Assembly (NCBI RefSeq): GCF_000497445.1
Contig: NZ_CM002286.1
Span: 23,012-77,865 of the forward strand
Direction: 5' to 3'
Length of the DNA stretch: 54,854 nucleotides
Origin: Streptomyces roseochromogenus subsp. oscitans DS 12.976
Lineage (GTDB): Bacteria > Actinomycetota > Actinomycetes > Streptomycetales > Streptomycetaceae
Position 1 is the first letter of the stretch; each line of letters starts with the position of its first letter. Made by a program: the position numbers and the translations under genes. This document shows, piece after piece, positions 41,502 to 50,389 of this stretch. The notes under the pieces are model-generated. The model searched no databases. It was not told the DNA's origin and saw only the letters and a list, made by a program, of their open reading frames with translations.

Positions 41502-43829
41502 TCAGGCGGCCTCGCTGGTGGTCTTCTCCGGTCGGCCGCCCAGGGCCACCTTCGAGACTTTCCCTTCCTTGATCCGGTGGATCTTTCCGGCCTTCTCCAG
41601 CTTGTTCAGCACGTTCGCGAAGGTCGACTCCGCGACCCCGCAGGCGGCCTGCAGCTGGCCCCGTTCCACGTAGTCGATGTCGTCGGGGTCGATCTCGTCG
41701 CCCTCGTCGACCATGTCCACGTACATGGGGTCGGACTCGTCACGGAGGGCGGCCAGGACCTTCTCCTCCGACGTCAGCTCCTTGGGCTTCGGGAGGTCGA
41801 CGCCGGCGAACGAGGTCCCCGCCTCGCCGGTTGCGCCCTCGTCGTCCTTCTCCTCGAAGCCGGGGATGGGGGTCTGGGCCAGCTCCTCCATGTACGCCTG
41901 GTCGCCCCACCAGGGGACGTCGACCGGGGCCATGATGTTCTCCGGCCGGATGTGCGGGGTGGCGTCCTCCAGGGTGTCGATCCGCATCATGCCGGCGCGC
42001 CCGCCGGGTGCCGCGACGTAGCCCAGGCCGAAGGTGCGGCGCGGGTCCGACTCCTCCATGGTCGGGTCGTACACCAGCGCGTCGTCCTCCTCCACCCATA
42101 CCGGCGGGATCAGGGAGGGGTCGATGCCCTCGAAGCCGGGGGGAAGGTCGCCCAGGTTCACCTGGTCGCTGTCGGTGCGCAGGATGATCCAGGTGCCGCC
42201 GGCCAGGAGGTTGGCGCGGATCGCCTGCTCTCCGCCCAGCTGGTCCAGGTTCACGGTCTGGTTGATCAGGACCCAGGGCATGCCCATGGAGCGGGTCAGG
42301 GAGGCGCCGTCCTTGACGATCTTCACTGCCTCCTTGCGGTTCTGTGCGCCAGGGGCCAGCATCTGGGCGGCCTCGTCCAGGATCGTGGCGCAGTACGGCC
42401 GCATCGGGGACGGCTCGAAGTTCTTCAGTTCCAGGCGGGCGGCCTCTTCGATCCGGTGCTGGAGGACCCACCAGGACAGCCGCATGGCGCCCAGGGCGCC
42501 GTACTGTGTCAGGCCGCTGTAGGCGGCCATCTTCGGAATCGCGGGGTTGCTGGCGCCCTTGGGGTCGCCGTAGATCTGGGCCATCTTGTTGGCGTGGTAC
42601 GCCAGGCTGATCATCTGGCCTGTGCCGCCCTTGCCGGAGCCGGTGGTGCCGGCGATCACGACGTGGAGGGCGCCCAGCTTCGGGTCGAACAGCTGGATCT
42701 TCGCGGGGAAGCCGGAGACGATCTTCCCGATGTTGACCCAGCCGCCCGGGGTGGCCACGAGGGAGTCCAGGCCCTGGAATTCGTGGCCGGCCTCCAGCGG
42801 GTTGTGGTCCATGATGCGGATGATCGCGCGCCTGGGGTCGCGCCGTCCCGGCTCGTAGGAGACGAGGTCGATGGAGCGGCGGAGCGCGCCGGCCAGCTCC
42901 CCGAGGTTGACGACGCGGGGGAGCGCGTCCAGGTCGTCGTCGGCCACGACGCGCGCCACCTGGCCGCCGGTGTTCTCGTCCTTGCCGACCTCTTCCAGGT
43001 GGGTCTTCGGCAGGACCCGCGCCCTCACTCGCTTCCAGGCGCCCTGGAGGGTGGAGGGGTCCAGCTCCGCGCGCTGGGTGTACCAGACGGTGATGAAAGC
43101 CTCCCCGGAGTGCGCGCCGTACTTCATGTCGATGTCCTCGACCGGGCGGCGGAAGAGGCTGGAGACGGCCTCCTTCGACACGTTCACGGAGTCGCCCAGG
43201 GCCGCGGTGATCCGTCCCTCCCAGCGGTCCGCGTAGATCACGACGTCAGAGAGGACCTGGTTGCGGTGGCGTCCCGTCTTGGGGTCGCTGATCACGCGGC
43301 CCCAGGCCGCGATCATTTTGTCGGCCAGGGACACCGGAGCAGGGGCGTCGACATTGGCCGGGCCGGTCTGCGTCGGCGCCTGCTCCACCTCGATCTTCTG
43401 CCGGCCGAAGACGCGGCGCAGGCGCCAGCCGGTGAAGACGACCGCGGCCCACCAGCCCAGCGACAGGACCCCGGGAACGGTGGTCGGCTCGAGGAAGCCT
43501 GCCATCAGCGCCTCGGACGTGTCGGCTCCGCCCAGTCGGCCCACTGCCAGGCCCATACCGGTGGTGATCGTTGAGATCCCCATGGTGTCGCGGTGCGCCC
43601 GCGCGATGTCGATCCCGGGGAGCTGGTTCGCCCAGCGGCCCAGCCGGTTCATGTAATTGGCGCCGGCGAACGTCGCACCGGCCAGGAAGCCGGCCTCGAC
43701 GTAGGCCGCCGCGTTCGGGTCCAGGTAGGGGGCCAAGATGCCCACCCCGACGGGCAGGACGATCTGGAGCGCCGCGGCGGCCCGCTCGGCCGGCTCCGCG
43801 TTCGGCACGGTCTTGGTGATGGTGGACAT
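41502..43829 (-). CDS. TraB/FtsK-SpoIIIE-like conjugal DNA translocase
   Basis: A 775-aa membrane-anchored motor. ATG 43829 is preferred; the open frame further upstream has no coding character. About four hydrophobic segments lie in residues 20-165 (LQIVLPVGVGILAPYL, TMGISTITTGMGLAVG, LSLGWWAAVVFTGWRL). The Walker A IAGTTGSGKGGTGQMISLAY lies near 390, Walker B CATILDEAAQMLAP near 480, then VLINQTVNLDQLGG. A C-terminal winged-helix-like domain (ERGQLQAACGVAESTFANVL, EKAGKIHRI) occupies the last 80 residues, as in TraB proteins that bind short repeats. Moves double-stranded DNA between hyphae. Confidence 0.8.
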   Translation of the reverse strand: MSTITKTVPNAEPAERAAAALQIVLPVGVGILAPYLDPNAAAYVEAGFLAGATFAGANYMNRLGRWANQLPGIDIARAHRDTMGISTITTGMGLAVGRLGGADTSEALMAGFLEPTTVPGVLSLGWWAAVVFTGWRLRRVFGRQKIEVEQAPTQTGPANVDAPAPVSLADKMIAAWGRVISDPKTGRHRNQVLSDVVIYADRWEGRITAALGDSVNVSKEAVSSLFRRPVEDIDMKYGAHSGEAFITVWYTQRAELDPSTLQGAWKRVRARVLPKTHLEEVGKDENTGGQVARVVADDDLDALPRVVNLGELAGALRRSIDLVSYEPGRRDPRRAIIRIMDHNPLEAGHEFQGLDSLVATPGGWVNIGKIVSGFPAKIQLFDPKLGALHVVIAGTTGSGKGGTGQMISLAYHANKMAQIYGDPKGASNPAIPKMAAYSGLTQYGALGAMRLSWWVLQHRIEEAARLELKNFEPSPMRPYCATILDEAAQMLAPGAQNRKEAVKIVKDGASLTRSMGMPWVLINQTVNLDQLGGEQAIRANLLAGGTWIILRTDSDQVNLGDLPPGFEGIDPSLIPPVWVEEDDALVYDPTMEESDPRRTFGLGYVAAPGGRAGMMRIDTLEDATPHIRPENIMAPVDVPWWGDQAYMEELAQTPIPGFEEKDDEGATGEAGTSFAGVDLPKPKELTSEEKVLAALRDESDPMYVDMVDEGDEIDPDDIDYVERGQLQAACGVAESTFANVLNKLEKAGKIHRIKEGKVSKVALGGRPEKTTSEAA

Positions 43830-43869
43830 CGGGGACAACTCCTGTCTGGATCCTGGGTGATCAGCAACA

Positions 43870-43914
43870 GGCGCGGCCGGCCCGCAGGGTGCGATCCCTG
43901 GGGCCGGCCGCGCC
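43870..43914 (-). terminator. Hairpin between the 126-aa gene and the TraB-like gene
   Basis: A 14-bp perfect stem (43870-43883 with 43901-43914, 17-nt loop) in the 98-bp gap upstream of the TraB-like start. It may reduce read-through into the transfer ATPase, which is often toxic when overproduced. Confidence 0.65.
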
Positions 43915-43927
43915 GGTAGCGGTGGTG

Positions 43928-44308
43928 CTATTCCTGCTCGAACCAGTCGCGCGACACCTTCTCCAGGCCGTCGACGTCGGAGCGGTCGAAGGCTTCCTGG
44001 AAGCCGGCGTGGGTGGTGCGGGCCTGGTCGCCGGCTGCCTTGGCGGCCTTCGCGGTGTCGGCCGTCTTCGCCGCGTAGGTGATTGCGCCCTCCGACACCC
44101 CGCGGATGACCTTCGCCAGCTCCTGGCACTCCGCCAGGGAGTCGCGGTCCACGCTCTTGGCTCCCAGCGCGTCCGCGTCGGAGGCGGTGTCGTCGGCCAG
44201 CTCCTTGATGTTGTCCGCGGCCTTCTTGACGCCCTCCGCGTTGCGGGCCAGGGCTTTCTCCTTGGCCTCGGTCTTTCGGACGAGGACCTTGTACGTCAGC
44301 TCCGCCAT
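43928..44308 (-). CDS. Coiled-coil protein of transfer region, 126 aa
   Basis: An almost entirely helical, charged protein (EAKEKALARNAEGVKKAADN, ECQELAKVIRGVSEGAITYA, ADTAKAAKAAGDQARTTHAG). ATG 44308 follows GGAGACCC. Heptad-like spacing suggests a coiled coil, and the part EGVKKAADNIKELADDTASD is similar in style to the C-terminus of the next gene upstream (residues ~480-540), so both may oligomerise together. Function unknown. Confidence 0.7.
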   Translation of the reverse strand: MAELTYKVLVRKTEAKEKALARNAEGVKKAADNIKELADDTASDADALGAKSVDRDSLAECQELAKVIRGVSEGAITYAAKTADTAKAAKAAGDQARTTHAGFQEAFDRSDVDGLEKVSRDWFEQE

Positions 44309-44329
44309 GATCGGGTCTCCCGTCTGGTC

Positions 44330-46084
44330 CTACGCGGCGGGCGCGTAGGAGCCCTTGTCGTTGTAGAAGCGGAGTTCGGCCGGCTTCGTCTCGTCGCTGT
44401 CCACCACGGCCTTGTACAGCGGCGCGTACCGGGTCCCGATGTTGGTCAGGACGACCTTGCACATCTCCGCCGCCCGCTTCGCGCGCTTGTGGAGTTCGGC
44501 GGCCTCCGTCGCCTGTGCCTTCGCGTGGTCGGCCAGCTTCGTCAGCTTCGCCGCCAGCTTCTCCCCGCCTTCGACGGCCTTCGCCTGGTCGGCCAGCTCC
44601 TGGCAGTCCTTCGCCTCGTCCTCCGCGGCGGCCTGGAGCGACTTGCACGCCTCGGCCACCTTGATCAGGTGGATCTCCTTGGCCTCGAGCTTGCGTTCGT
44701 ACTGCTTGAAGTTGCGCAGTTCCTTCCGGCTGATCGACCCGCGGGCGCCCTCCGTGCCCAGGGTCAGTGTGTTCGTGTCGATCTCCTTGACCAGGAGGGG
44801 CTTCACGTCGGTGCTCACTCCGTCGTCTCCTTCGTCCGGCGGGGCGATGACGAGCCTCTGGCCGCTGGGCCCGGTGACCGTCGTCCCCTCCTGCTGCTGC
44901 GGGTCGTCCTTCTTCGGGGTCTGCTGCCGCGCCTTGTACTGGGCGTGTGCCTTGTCCAGCCGCGCGTGCTCCTTACCGTTCTCCTCCTTCTTGTCCTGGT
45001 ATCCGTCCCTCGCGCCCATCGCGTACGCCTTCACGTGGTCGACCACGTTCCGGACTGCGGAGCCGTCGCTGTGGCCGGTCTCCCTCGACCGCTGGAGCGG
45101 ACTCCGGTTGTCGATCCCGTTCGAGCTGTGGCTGGCGGCGCCGTCCTTGCCGTTCCTGCCGGCGCCGCCGCCCGAGCCGGATCCGCCGCTGCGCCCGGAG
45201 GAGCCGCCCGACGCCGCCCCACCGCTGCTTCCGGAGGCGCCGGACTTTCCGTCCTTGCCCGCCTTTCCGTCAGCTCCCGCGTTCCCGGAGGCACCGCTCT
45301 TCCCCTTGCCCCCGGAATCGGCCGACCCTTTGGATCCGGTGTTCTTCGACGAGCCTCCACCACCGTTTCCGCTGGTGCCGCCCCCCGCGCCGGACCCATT
45401 GCTCCCATTCGAGCCGGACGAGCCACGCCCGCCACCTGATCCGCCACTCCCGTTCGAGCCGGACGGGCCGCGACCGCCGCTTCCAGAGGCGCCGCCGTTT
45501 CCACCCCGTCCGCCTCCCGTGGAGCCGTTACCGGTGGAATTCCGTCCTGGATTTCCTCCGCTATTTCCGGTGGAATTCCGGCCCCCTCCGCTGGTCCCTC
45601 CGGAGCCATTTCGGGTGGGAAGCCCAGACGACCTCATGACCGTGGTGGTTCGGGCCTCTTTCACCTGATGCGCGCCAGCCCTGACCTTTTCCAGGTCCAG
45701 CCGTTTGTTCGCCGTCCCGCCGCCCTTCGCCCAGCGGGTCGCACCGGCCCGGATCAGCGTTTTGATCACGCCCTCCTTGTGCCGGGCGCCGGCCGCGTCG
45801 GATCCGGCACCGGCCAGGTCCTCCGGGGCCTTGAACGACTCGCTGGTGACGCCCGGGGAGGAGCGGTCCACCACTCCGTCGTCGTCTGCCTTCGCGGCCG
45901 GATCGTCATCGGCCGGCCTGGCGCCGGCACTGGTCGCGGTGACCGGTCGGGCCGGTTCCACCGCGGCCATCAGGGCAGCCATGATGCCGGTGTCTGCGGT
46001 CGGTGCCGACGTGGTGCTGGCGGCCGGCGAAGTGGGCGGGTCGGGGGGTCCCCCGGGGGTCGGAGGCGCCGTATCGGTCGCCAT
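44330..46084 (-). CDS. Gly/Ser-rich large protein with coiled-coil C-terminus
   Basis: A 584-aa protein from ATG 46084. Residues ~1-120 are Pro/Ala/Asp-rich; ~155-325 form a low-complexity tract of Gly, Ser and Asn repeats (GGSGSGGG, GNSGGNPG and similar); ~330-400 are charged; ~455-560 are a helical coiled-coil (KAVEGGEKLAAKLTKLADHA, ATEAAELHKRAKRAAEMCK). No membrane segment. It lies between the 227-aa membrane protein and the coiled-coil gene in the transfer region, so a structural or scaffold role in transfer is plausible. No family recognised. Confidence 0.7.
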   Translation of the reverse strand: MATDTAPPTPGGPPDPPTSPAASTTSAPTADTGIMAALMAAVEPARPVTATSAGARPADDDPAAKADDDGVVDRSSPGVTSESFKAPEDLAGAGSDAAGARHKEGVIKTLIRAGATRWAKGGGTANKRLDLEKVRAGAHQVKEARTTTVMRSSGLPTRNGSGGTSGGGRNSTGNSGGNPGRNSTGNGSTGGGRGGNGGASGSGGRGPSGSNGSGGSGGGRGSSGSNGSNGSGAGGGTSGNGGGGSSKNTGSKGSADSGGKGKSGASGNAGADGKAGKDGKSGASGSSGGAASGGSSGRSGGSGSGGGAGRNGKDGAASHSSNGIDNRSPLQRSRETGHSDGSAVRNVVDHVKAYAMGARDGYQDKKEENGKEHARLDKAHAQYKARQQTPKKDDPQQQEGTTVTGPSGQRLVIAPPDEGDDGVSTDVKPLLVKEIDTNTLTLGTEGARGSISRKELRNFKQYERKLEAKEIHLIKVAEACKSLQAAAEDEAKDCQELADQAKAVEGGEKLAAKLTKLADHAKAQATEAAELHKRAKRAAEMCKVVLTNIGTRYAPLYKAVVDSDETKPAELRFYNDKGSYAPAA

Positions 46085-46222
46085 CGTTTCCTCACTCTCC
46101 GTGGTCTCCGATGGTTCCTTACTCCTTACCTCCCAGCAGAGAGCGGCCGATCAGCCGGACCATGGGGTCCGATTGCGGAGCTCTCCGCCAGGAGGGAGGG
46201 AGTAATTGATCACCGTGCGTGA

Positions 46223-46849
46223 CTATGTGTCGGTCTTCTTGCCCTTGCGTGCGAACACCGCGACGGCCAGGCCGCCGCCGGCGACGAGACCCAGCACGGC
46301 GGGGGAGTTGACCCCGCCGCTACCGGCGTCCTGGGCGTTGCCGGCGGCCGCCATGTCGGACCCGTCGGGGGCCTCATACTGCTGCTTGCAGTCCGCCACG
46401 ACGTCACCCCTGGACGGCGATCCGTACCCCTTGCCGAGCAGGCCGGAGGAGTCCTTCACGCACTTATCGACGGCCGCCTGGATCTTGTCGGCGGAGGCGG
46501 CCGCGGCCTTCGCGTCGGTGGCCGCCTTGTCGTTCCGGACCTTCATCTCCTCCAGCTCCAGCTTCTTCATCTGGAGCTGGAGGGCGGCGGCCTCCTTCTC
46601 ATCCTTTGCGACGGCCGCCGAATGGACCTGGAACCAGATGGTTCCGCCGCCGACGAGCGCCACCCCGGCCGCCGCGATGGCGACCTTTCCACGGCGAGTC
46701 AGACCGGCCTTCTTGTATTTTGCGACGGGAGTTCCGTAGGGACCGTCGTCGGCGTACGGAGAAGCGTCCAGTTCGCTGTTTCCAAAGTTCATTCCTGTCG
46801 CCATTCCGGCCCGAATACCTTCGAAAATCTTCTCTTCTTCCGGTGTCAT
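46223..46849 (-). CDS. Membrane protein with coiled coil, transfer region
   Basis: A 208-aa protein; ATG 46849 lies 1 bp from the upstream stop. A membrane helix (VAIAAAGVALVGGGTIWF) follows a basic segment, then a long helix (AVAKDEKEAAALQLQMKKLE, AATDAKAAAASADKIQAAV), two cysteines and a second hydrophobic segment at the C-terminus (VLGLVAGGGLAVAVFARKGK). The topology suggests two anchors with an external coiled-coil loop. No family recognised. Confidence 0.7.
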   Translation of the reverse strand: MTPEEEKIFEGIRAGMATGMNFGNSELDASPYADDGPYGTPVAKYKKAGLTRRGKVAIAAAGVALVGGGTIWFQVHSAAVAKDEKEAAALQLQMKKLELEEMKVRNDKAATDAKAAAASADKIQAAVDKCVKDSSGLLGKGYGSPSRGDVVADCKQQYEAPDGSDMAAAGNAQDAGSGGVNSPAVLGLVAGGGLAVAVFARKGKKTDT

Positions 46850-46850
46850 T

Positions 46851-47348
46851 TCAGTCTCCGTTCTTTCGTGCCATGTCGGAGGCCGCCGAAATCGTGGCCT
46901 CCACACCCCGGAAGGTGTTGCAGGGAAGGTCGTTCCATTCCCAGAACCGCATGTTCACGCCCTGGTGGGCCAGCTGGTCCTGGAGGTAATGCACGGCCTT
47001 TCCACGGTCGATCGCGGTCACGTGCCCGGTGGATTCCAGAAAGGTCTGGGCACCCCTGATGCACATGCGTCCGGTGGGGGAGAAATCGAAGCTCTGACAC
47101 CAGCCGTAGCGGGTCAGGACCTCGATGACCTGGATGAGGTGGTACGACGGCTTCAAAGGGCGCGGCTCCTGCCAGAGCCCCAGGTCAGTCATCGCGGACC
47201 GGATTCCCCTGGGGATCAGTCGCTGCCCCCAGGTCGGGGGGTCGGGCGCCCAGATCTCCAGGGCCGGCGGGATCACCGCCGGGAGTGCCAGCGCGGGCGC
47301 CGGCGGAGCCGTCGTGCGGGTGAAGCTCCCAGACGTCGTGGGTGCCAT
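46851..47348 (-). CDS. DUF6197 family protein
   Basis: A 165-aa protein. ATG 47348 follows GGAGG. After a Pro-rich N-terminus, the DUF6197 pattern is visible: LIQVIEVLTRYGWCQSFDFS, GRMCIRGAQTFLES, FWEWNDLPCNTFRGVEATI and AASDMARKN at the end. DUF6197 proteins are small actinobacterial proteins of unknown role, frequent on mobile elements. It is coupled to the downstream membrane gene. Confidence 0.75.
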   Translation of the reverse strand: MAPTTSGSFTRTTAPPAPALALPAVIPPALEIWAPDPPTWGQRLIPRGIRSAMTDLGLWQEPRPLKPSYHLIQVIEVLTRYGWCQSFDFSPTGRMCIRGAQTFLESTGHVTAIDRGKAVHYLQDQLAHQGVNMRFWEWNDLPCNTFRGVEATISAASDMARKNGD

Positions 47349-47587
47349 GTGAAAAGACCTCCATGTCTCGGGGTTGAGGGAGGGGAGAGTCCGTGGTCGC
47401 CGAGGCTGCTGCGCGGGGCCGGGTGGTGCTCGGTGCGGGCCTGGCCCGCCGCCTGCGCGCTCGAGGCGCGGGTGCGGTGAACTGGCCTGTCGGCCGTGGC
47501 CGTCACCGGTCCGCGCTCACGCTCGGGAGCGTGGACTCGGGCCGGTGGCGACCATGAGCGGCAGGTGCCGTGCCGGATGCTGGGCGC
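47349..47587. other. Gap between DUF2637 protein and DUF6197
   Basis: No gene seen. It contains one CGCTCAC word (47514-47520) that belongs to the GTGAGCG/CGCTCAC cluster of the neighbouring gene. Confidence 0.4.
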
Positions 47588-48159
47588 TCAGGCGCTCGCC
47601 GGGACGCTCGCCTTCGCGCTCAGGAGGGCGCCCTGGGCGCTCTCCTCGACCTGCTCGCGCAGGCGCTGGGCGGTCGGGCGGGAGACAGGCTCGTCGGACA
47701 GGCCCGCCTTGGTGAGCGCGTCGCGGATCTCCGTCCACTGCGGGCGGCGCCCGAGCTCGGCGTAGAGGAGACGGATGCGGTCGTGGCGGCGCTCGGTGAG
47801 CGCGTCCCGCTCGCTGCGCGTACGGGGGCTGTCCGCTCGGTGAGCGTCCTCGGCCTCCGCGTCGCGCTCACCGTGGCGAGCGTCCGTGGTGAGCGCCGGA
47901 CGCTGACGCTCACCGTCACCGTTCCCGGAGGTGAGCGCGCTCGGTTCCGGGTGAGCGTCGTGAGCGTCGCCGCTCTCCTCGGCGCGCTCGATGGTGTGAG
48001 CGTCCTCGGGGGTGAGCATGTCGGCGAGCGCGGCAGGCGCGGTGTTGAGCTTGAGCGCCATCCGCATCTCGAGCGGGGCCTTCCACCGCCACGCCAGCCA
48101 GCCGTACTTCTCGCGCAGCCGCGCCCGCAGGTACGTCTGCTCCTGGAGCCGGGTGAGCG
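47514..48159. repeat. GTGAGCG/CGCTCAC array
   Basis: Twelve exact copies of a 7-bp word lie in about 650 bp. GTGAGCG starts at 47712, 47796, 47840, 47889, 47931, 47951, 47960, 47996 and 48153; CGCTCAC starts at 47514, 47865 and 47907. Ten fall within 47712-48002. The array overlaps the 3' end of the DUF2637 coding sequence, yet copies occur in more than one codon phase (encoding Asp-Ala-His in some and Ala-Leu-Thr in others), which points to selection on the DNA. Confidence 0.75.
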
Positions 48160-49756
48160 CCTCCTCATAGGAGGTGATCTCCCACAGGATCATCCGGCGG
48201 CGAAGCCGAGCGGTGGGGATCGGAGCGAGGATCCAGCGCGAGCGCCGCACCGTCTCCATCCGCTTCTTGCCGGTGACCGCGCCGATCCGCGTGGCGTACA
48301 CGTGGGAGGCGATCTCCGAGAAGATCACCCACAGCAGCGTGAGGGCGGCGTGCCCGAGACGGCCCGCCGCGGAGTCCGAGGCGTTCCAGTTCAGGTAGAC
48401 GGTCACCGCCGTCAGCGCCCGGGGCACCCAGCGGATCCAGCGCAGCTCCATGCCCATGCGGATCAGGACCAGGTTGGCGCCGGTGAAAGCCGGGATGGCG
48501 ACGTCGATGCCGACCGGCAGCAGCCACGGCCAGTCCCAGCCCCACGCCGTGGCCTTGGTCTCCAGCGCGGTGTAGGAGGAGAGCAGACCGAGGGTGGAGA
48601 CGGTCGCGGCCGCCAGGACGATCCCGACGACCAGGACCAGCTCCTGCCCGGACAGCGGCGGGACACCGTCAGCGGGCCGGGCATCGGCCCGTGCCTTGCG
48701 CCGCTTGGCGCGGGACTCGGTCCGAATCTCCCGGCGGCGGGCCCGCTGCACGGTGCGCTCCGTCGCGGCCTCCAGGACCCGTTCGGCTTCAGCCAGGGCC
48801 TGCGCGGCGGCGGCCTGGTCGGCCGTGGCCTTCGCCGCCGCCTCCCGGGCCGACGTCGCGTCCTTCTCCGCCTGCTCCCGCAGTCGGGCGACGTCCTTGT
48901 CGGTGGCGGCCCGCAGCTCCTCAGCGGAAGTGCGGGCATCGGCCAGAGCGCGGTCGGCGTCGGCGCGAAGGCCGGCGGCCATCTTCTCCGCCCCGGCCCG
49001 CACCTGCGCGGCCTGGTCGTCCGCGCTCTCGCGCATCCGGTCGGCCTCGCCCCGCGCCCGCTCCAGAAGCTGTTCGGCGTCGGTGGCGGCGCGGGTGCGG
49101 GTCTCCGCCGCGGTGCGCTCCGCCGCCGCGAGCAGCTCGGTGCGCTTCGTCTCCGCGTCGGCGAGGACCTGCGCGGCCCGCGCCTGTACCTCGCCGGCCT
49201 GCGCGGCCGCCGTTGCGGTGACTTCCTCCGCCTGACGGCGGGCGTCGGCGAGGACCTGGTCGGCCTCGCCGGCCGCCGTCGCCGTGACACGGCCGGCCTC
49301 CGCGCGGACGTCGGCGAGCAGCTGCTTGGCCTTCGCGCCGGCATCGGCCAGGACCTGGTCGGCATCGGCGGCCGCAGTGGTCGCGGCCTCCGTGCGAACC
49401 CGATCGGCGTCGGCCACCGCGTCGGCGAGGACGCGGGCCTGCTCGGCGGTGGCCGCCTCGGTGATCGAGGCCGCCTCCGAGCGGGCGCCGTCCAGGAGTT
49501 CGGCGGCGCGGGCCTGGCCGTCGGCGAGGATGCGCGCGGCGTCGTCGGCGGCCAGGCCCCGGAGGTCGGCGGCGCGGTCGGCAGCGTCGGCCAGGACCGG
49601 GTCGGCTTCCTCGAACACCAGCGGCACGGTCTCTTCGGGGGCGGCGGCCACTGCGGGGATGGCGGCCGGAGCCGCCAGCGCCTTGGCGCGCCCGGCGCCT
49701 CGGGGCTTCGCGGCCGGGGCGGGCTTACGCCTGCGCCGGGTGGTGGCGTTGGCCAC
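47588..49756 (-). CDS. DUF2637 membrane protein with long N-terminal coiled coil
   Basis: A 722-aa protein; GTG 49756 follows AGAGAGGAC (TTG 49789 would add 11 residues). A basic N-terminus precedes about 320 residues of Ala-rich coiled coil (AARILADGQARAAELLDGAR, AEQLLERARGEADRMRESAD, and many similar). The DUF2637 domain follows (LVLVVGIVLAAATVSTLGLL, LLPVGIDVAIPAFTGANLVL, MGMELRWIRWVPRALTAVTV), then RRRMILWEITSYEEALTRLQ as in the protein at 29856. The C-terminus has an HTH-like segment (LGRRPQWTEIRDALTKAGLS). Probably a plasmid spread/transfer protein; the coiled coil may mediate assembly. Confidence 0.75.
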   Translation of the reverse strand: MANATTRRRRKPAPAAKPRGAGRAKALAAPAAIPAVAAAPEETVPLVFEEADPVLADAADRAADLRGLAADDAARILADGQARAAELLDGARSEAASITEAATAEQARVLADAVADADRVRTEAATTAAADADQVLADAGAKAKQLLADVRAEAGRVTATAAGEADQVLADARRQAEEVTATAAAQAGEVQARAAQVLADAETKRTELLAAAERTAAETRTRAATDAEQLLERARGEADRMRESADDQAAQVRAGAEKMAAGLRADADRALADARTSAEELRAATDKDVARLREQAEKDATSAREAAAKATADQAAAAQALAEAERVLEAATERTVQRARRREIRTESRAKRRKARADARPADGVPPLSGQELVLVVGIVLAAATVSTLGLLSSYTALETKATAWGWDWPWLLPVGIDVAIPAFTGANLVLIRMGMELRWIRWVPRALTAVTVYLNWNASDSAAGRLGHAALTLLWVIFSEIASHVYATRIGAVTGKKRMETVRRSRWILAPIPTARLRRRMILWEITSYEEALTRLQEQTYLRARLREKYGWLAWRWKAPLEMRMALKLNTAPAALADMLTPEDAHTIERAEESGDAHDAHPEPSALTSGNGDGERQRPALTTDARHGERDAEAEDAHRADSPRTRSERDALTERRHDRIRLLYAELGRRPQWTEIRDALTKAGLSDEPVSRPTAQRLREQVEESAQGALLSAKASVPASA

Positions 49757-49831
49757 GGGGGTGTCCTCTCTTTCCGGCGCCTCGTGCAAGAGGTCACCGC
49801 GGGTCGGCGTCGGTCGGTAGGGTCGTGACCA

Positions 49832-49878
49832 GGCCCTCCGAGGCCCCGGCAGCGCTAATGCCGAGGACTCGGAGGGCC
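49832..49878 (-). terminator. Hairpin between the 123-aa gene and DUF2637
   Basis: Two 11-bp complementary arms (49832-49842 and 49868-49878) in the 141-bp gap; the loop also holds a shorter complementary pair (CCGGCA/TGCCG). Probable terminator or leader structure. Confidence 0.6.
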
Positions 49879-49897
49879 GTCTGCGCGAGGCAGGTGG

Positions 49898-50269
49898 TCA
49901 GGGACGGGCGGGCAGCGCGCTGCTGTCCTGCCCGACGTGCTGGCGCAGCCAGGCGACGGCGGCCGGGGTCATCGCCCCGGTGTCCGGCTCGCTGAGCGGC
50001 GCGGTGTCGATGTCATGCATCGCGTCCGTCGCCGGGAGCAGCCGCATGTAGTCGGGGTCGATCCCGGCGCGGGCTCGGTTGCCGCTCAGCTCGGTCAGGT
50101 CGTAGAGGACCTTGCCGGTGTAGGCGTGCCGCCAGGACCGCTCCACCCGGCCGACGAAGGTGTGGCCGGGCAGCCCGAGCCAGAACCGTTCGACGTCGCG
50201 GAACAGGACGAAGTCGCCCTTGGTGTAGGTGACCTTGGGCTGTACGGCCTGCGTCTGGAGCTGGGTCAC
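49898..50269 (-). CDS. Hypothetical protein, 123 aa
   Basis: GTG 50269 begins MTQLQTQAVQPKVTYTKGDF; the first 80 residues contain VLFRDVERFWLGLPGHTFVG and RHAYTGKVLYDLTELS, a beta-rich fold reminiscent of small SH3-like proteins. The C-terminal third is acidic, then helical (VAWLRQHVGQDSS). No family recognised. The preceding sequence has AGGAGAG, which supports this start. Confidence 0.65.
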   Translation of the reverse strand: MTQLQTQAVQPKVTYTKGDFVLFRDVERFWLGLPGHTFVGRVERSWRHAYTGKVLYDLTELSGNRARAGIDPDYMRLLPATDAMHDIDTAPLSEPDTGAMTPAAVAWLRQHVGQDSSALPARP

Positions 50270-50389
50270 GTGCTCTCCTCACTCGCGTACACCGGCCGGG
50301 GCCGGCGGGTCCGGACTGCCCGGCTCCCAGTCACCGCCCGACCCAGCCGCCGGAGAGTCGGCGACCGGTGCGGGCGGATCAGGCAGCCG

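Noticed and set aside
41577..45668. Long plus-strand frames opposite the TraB-like and Gly/Ser-rich genes
   Set aside because: They are antisense shadows; the real genes on the minus strand have Walker motifs or coiled coils and ribosome sites.
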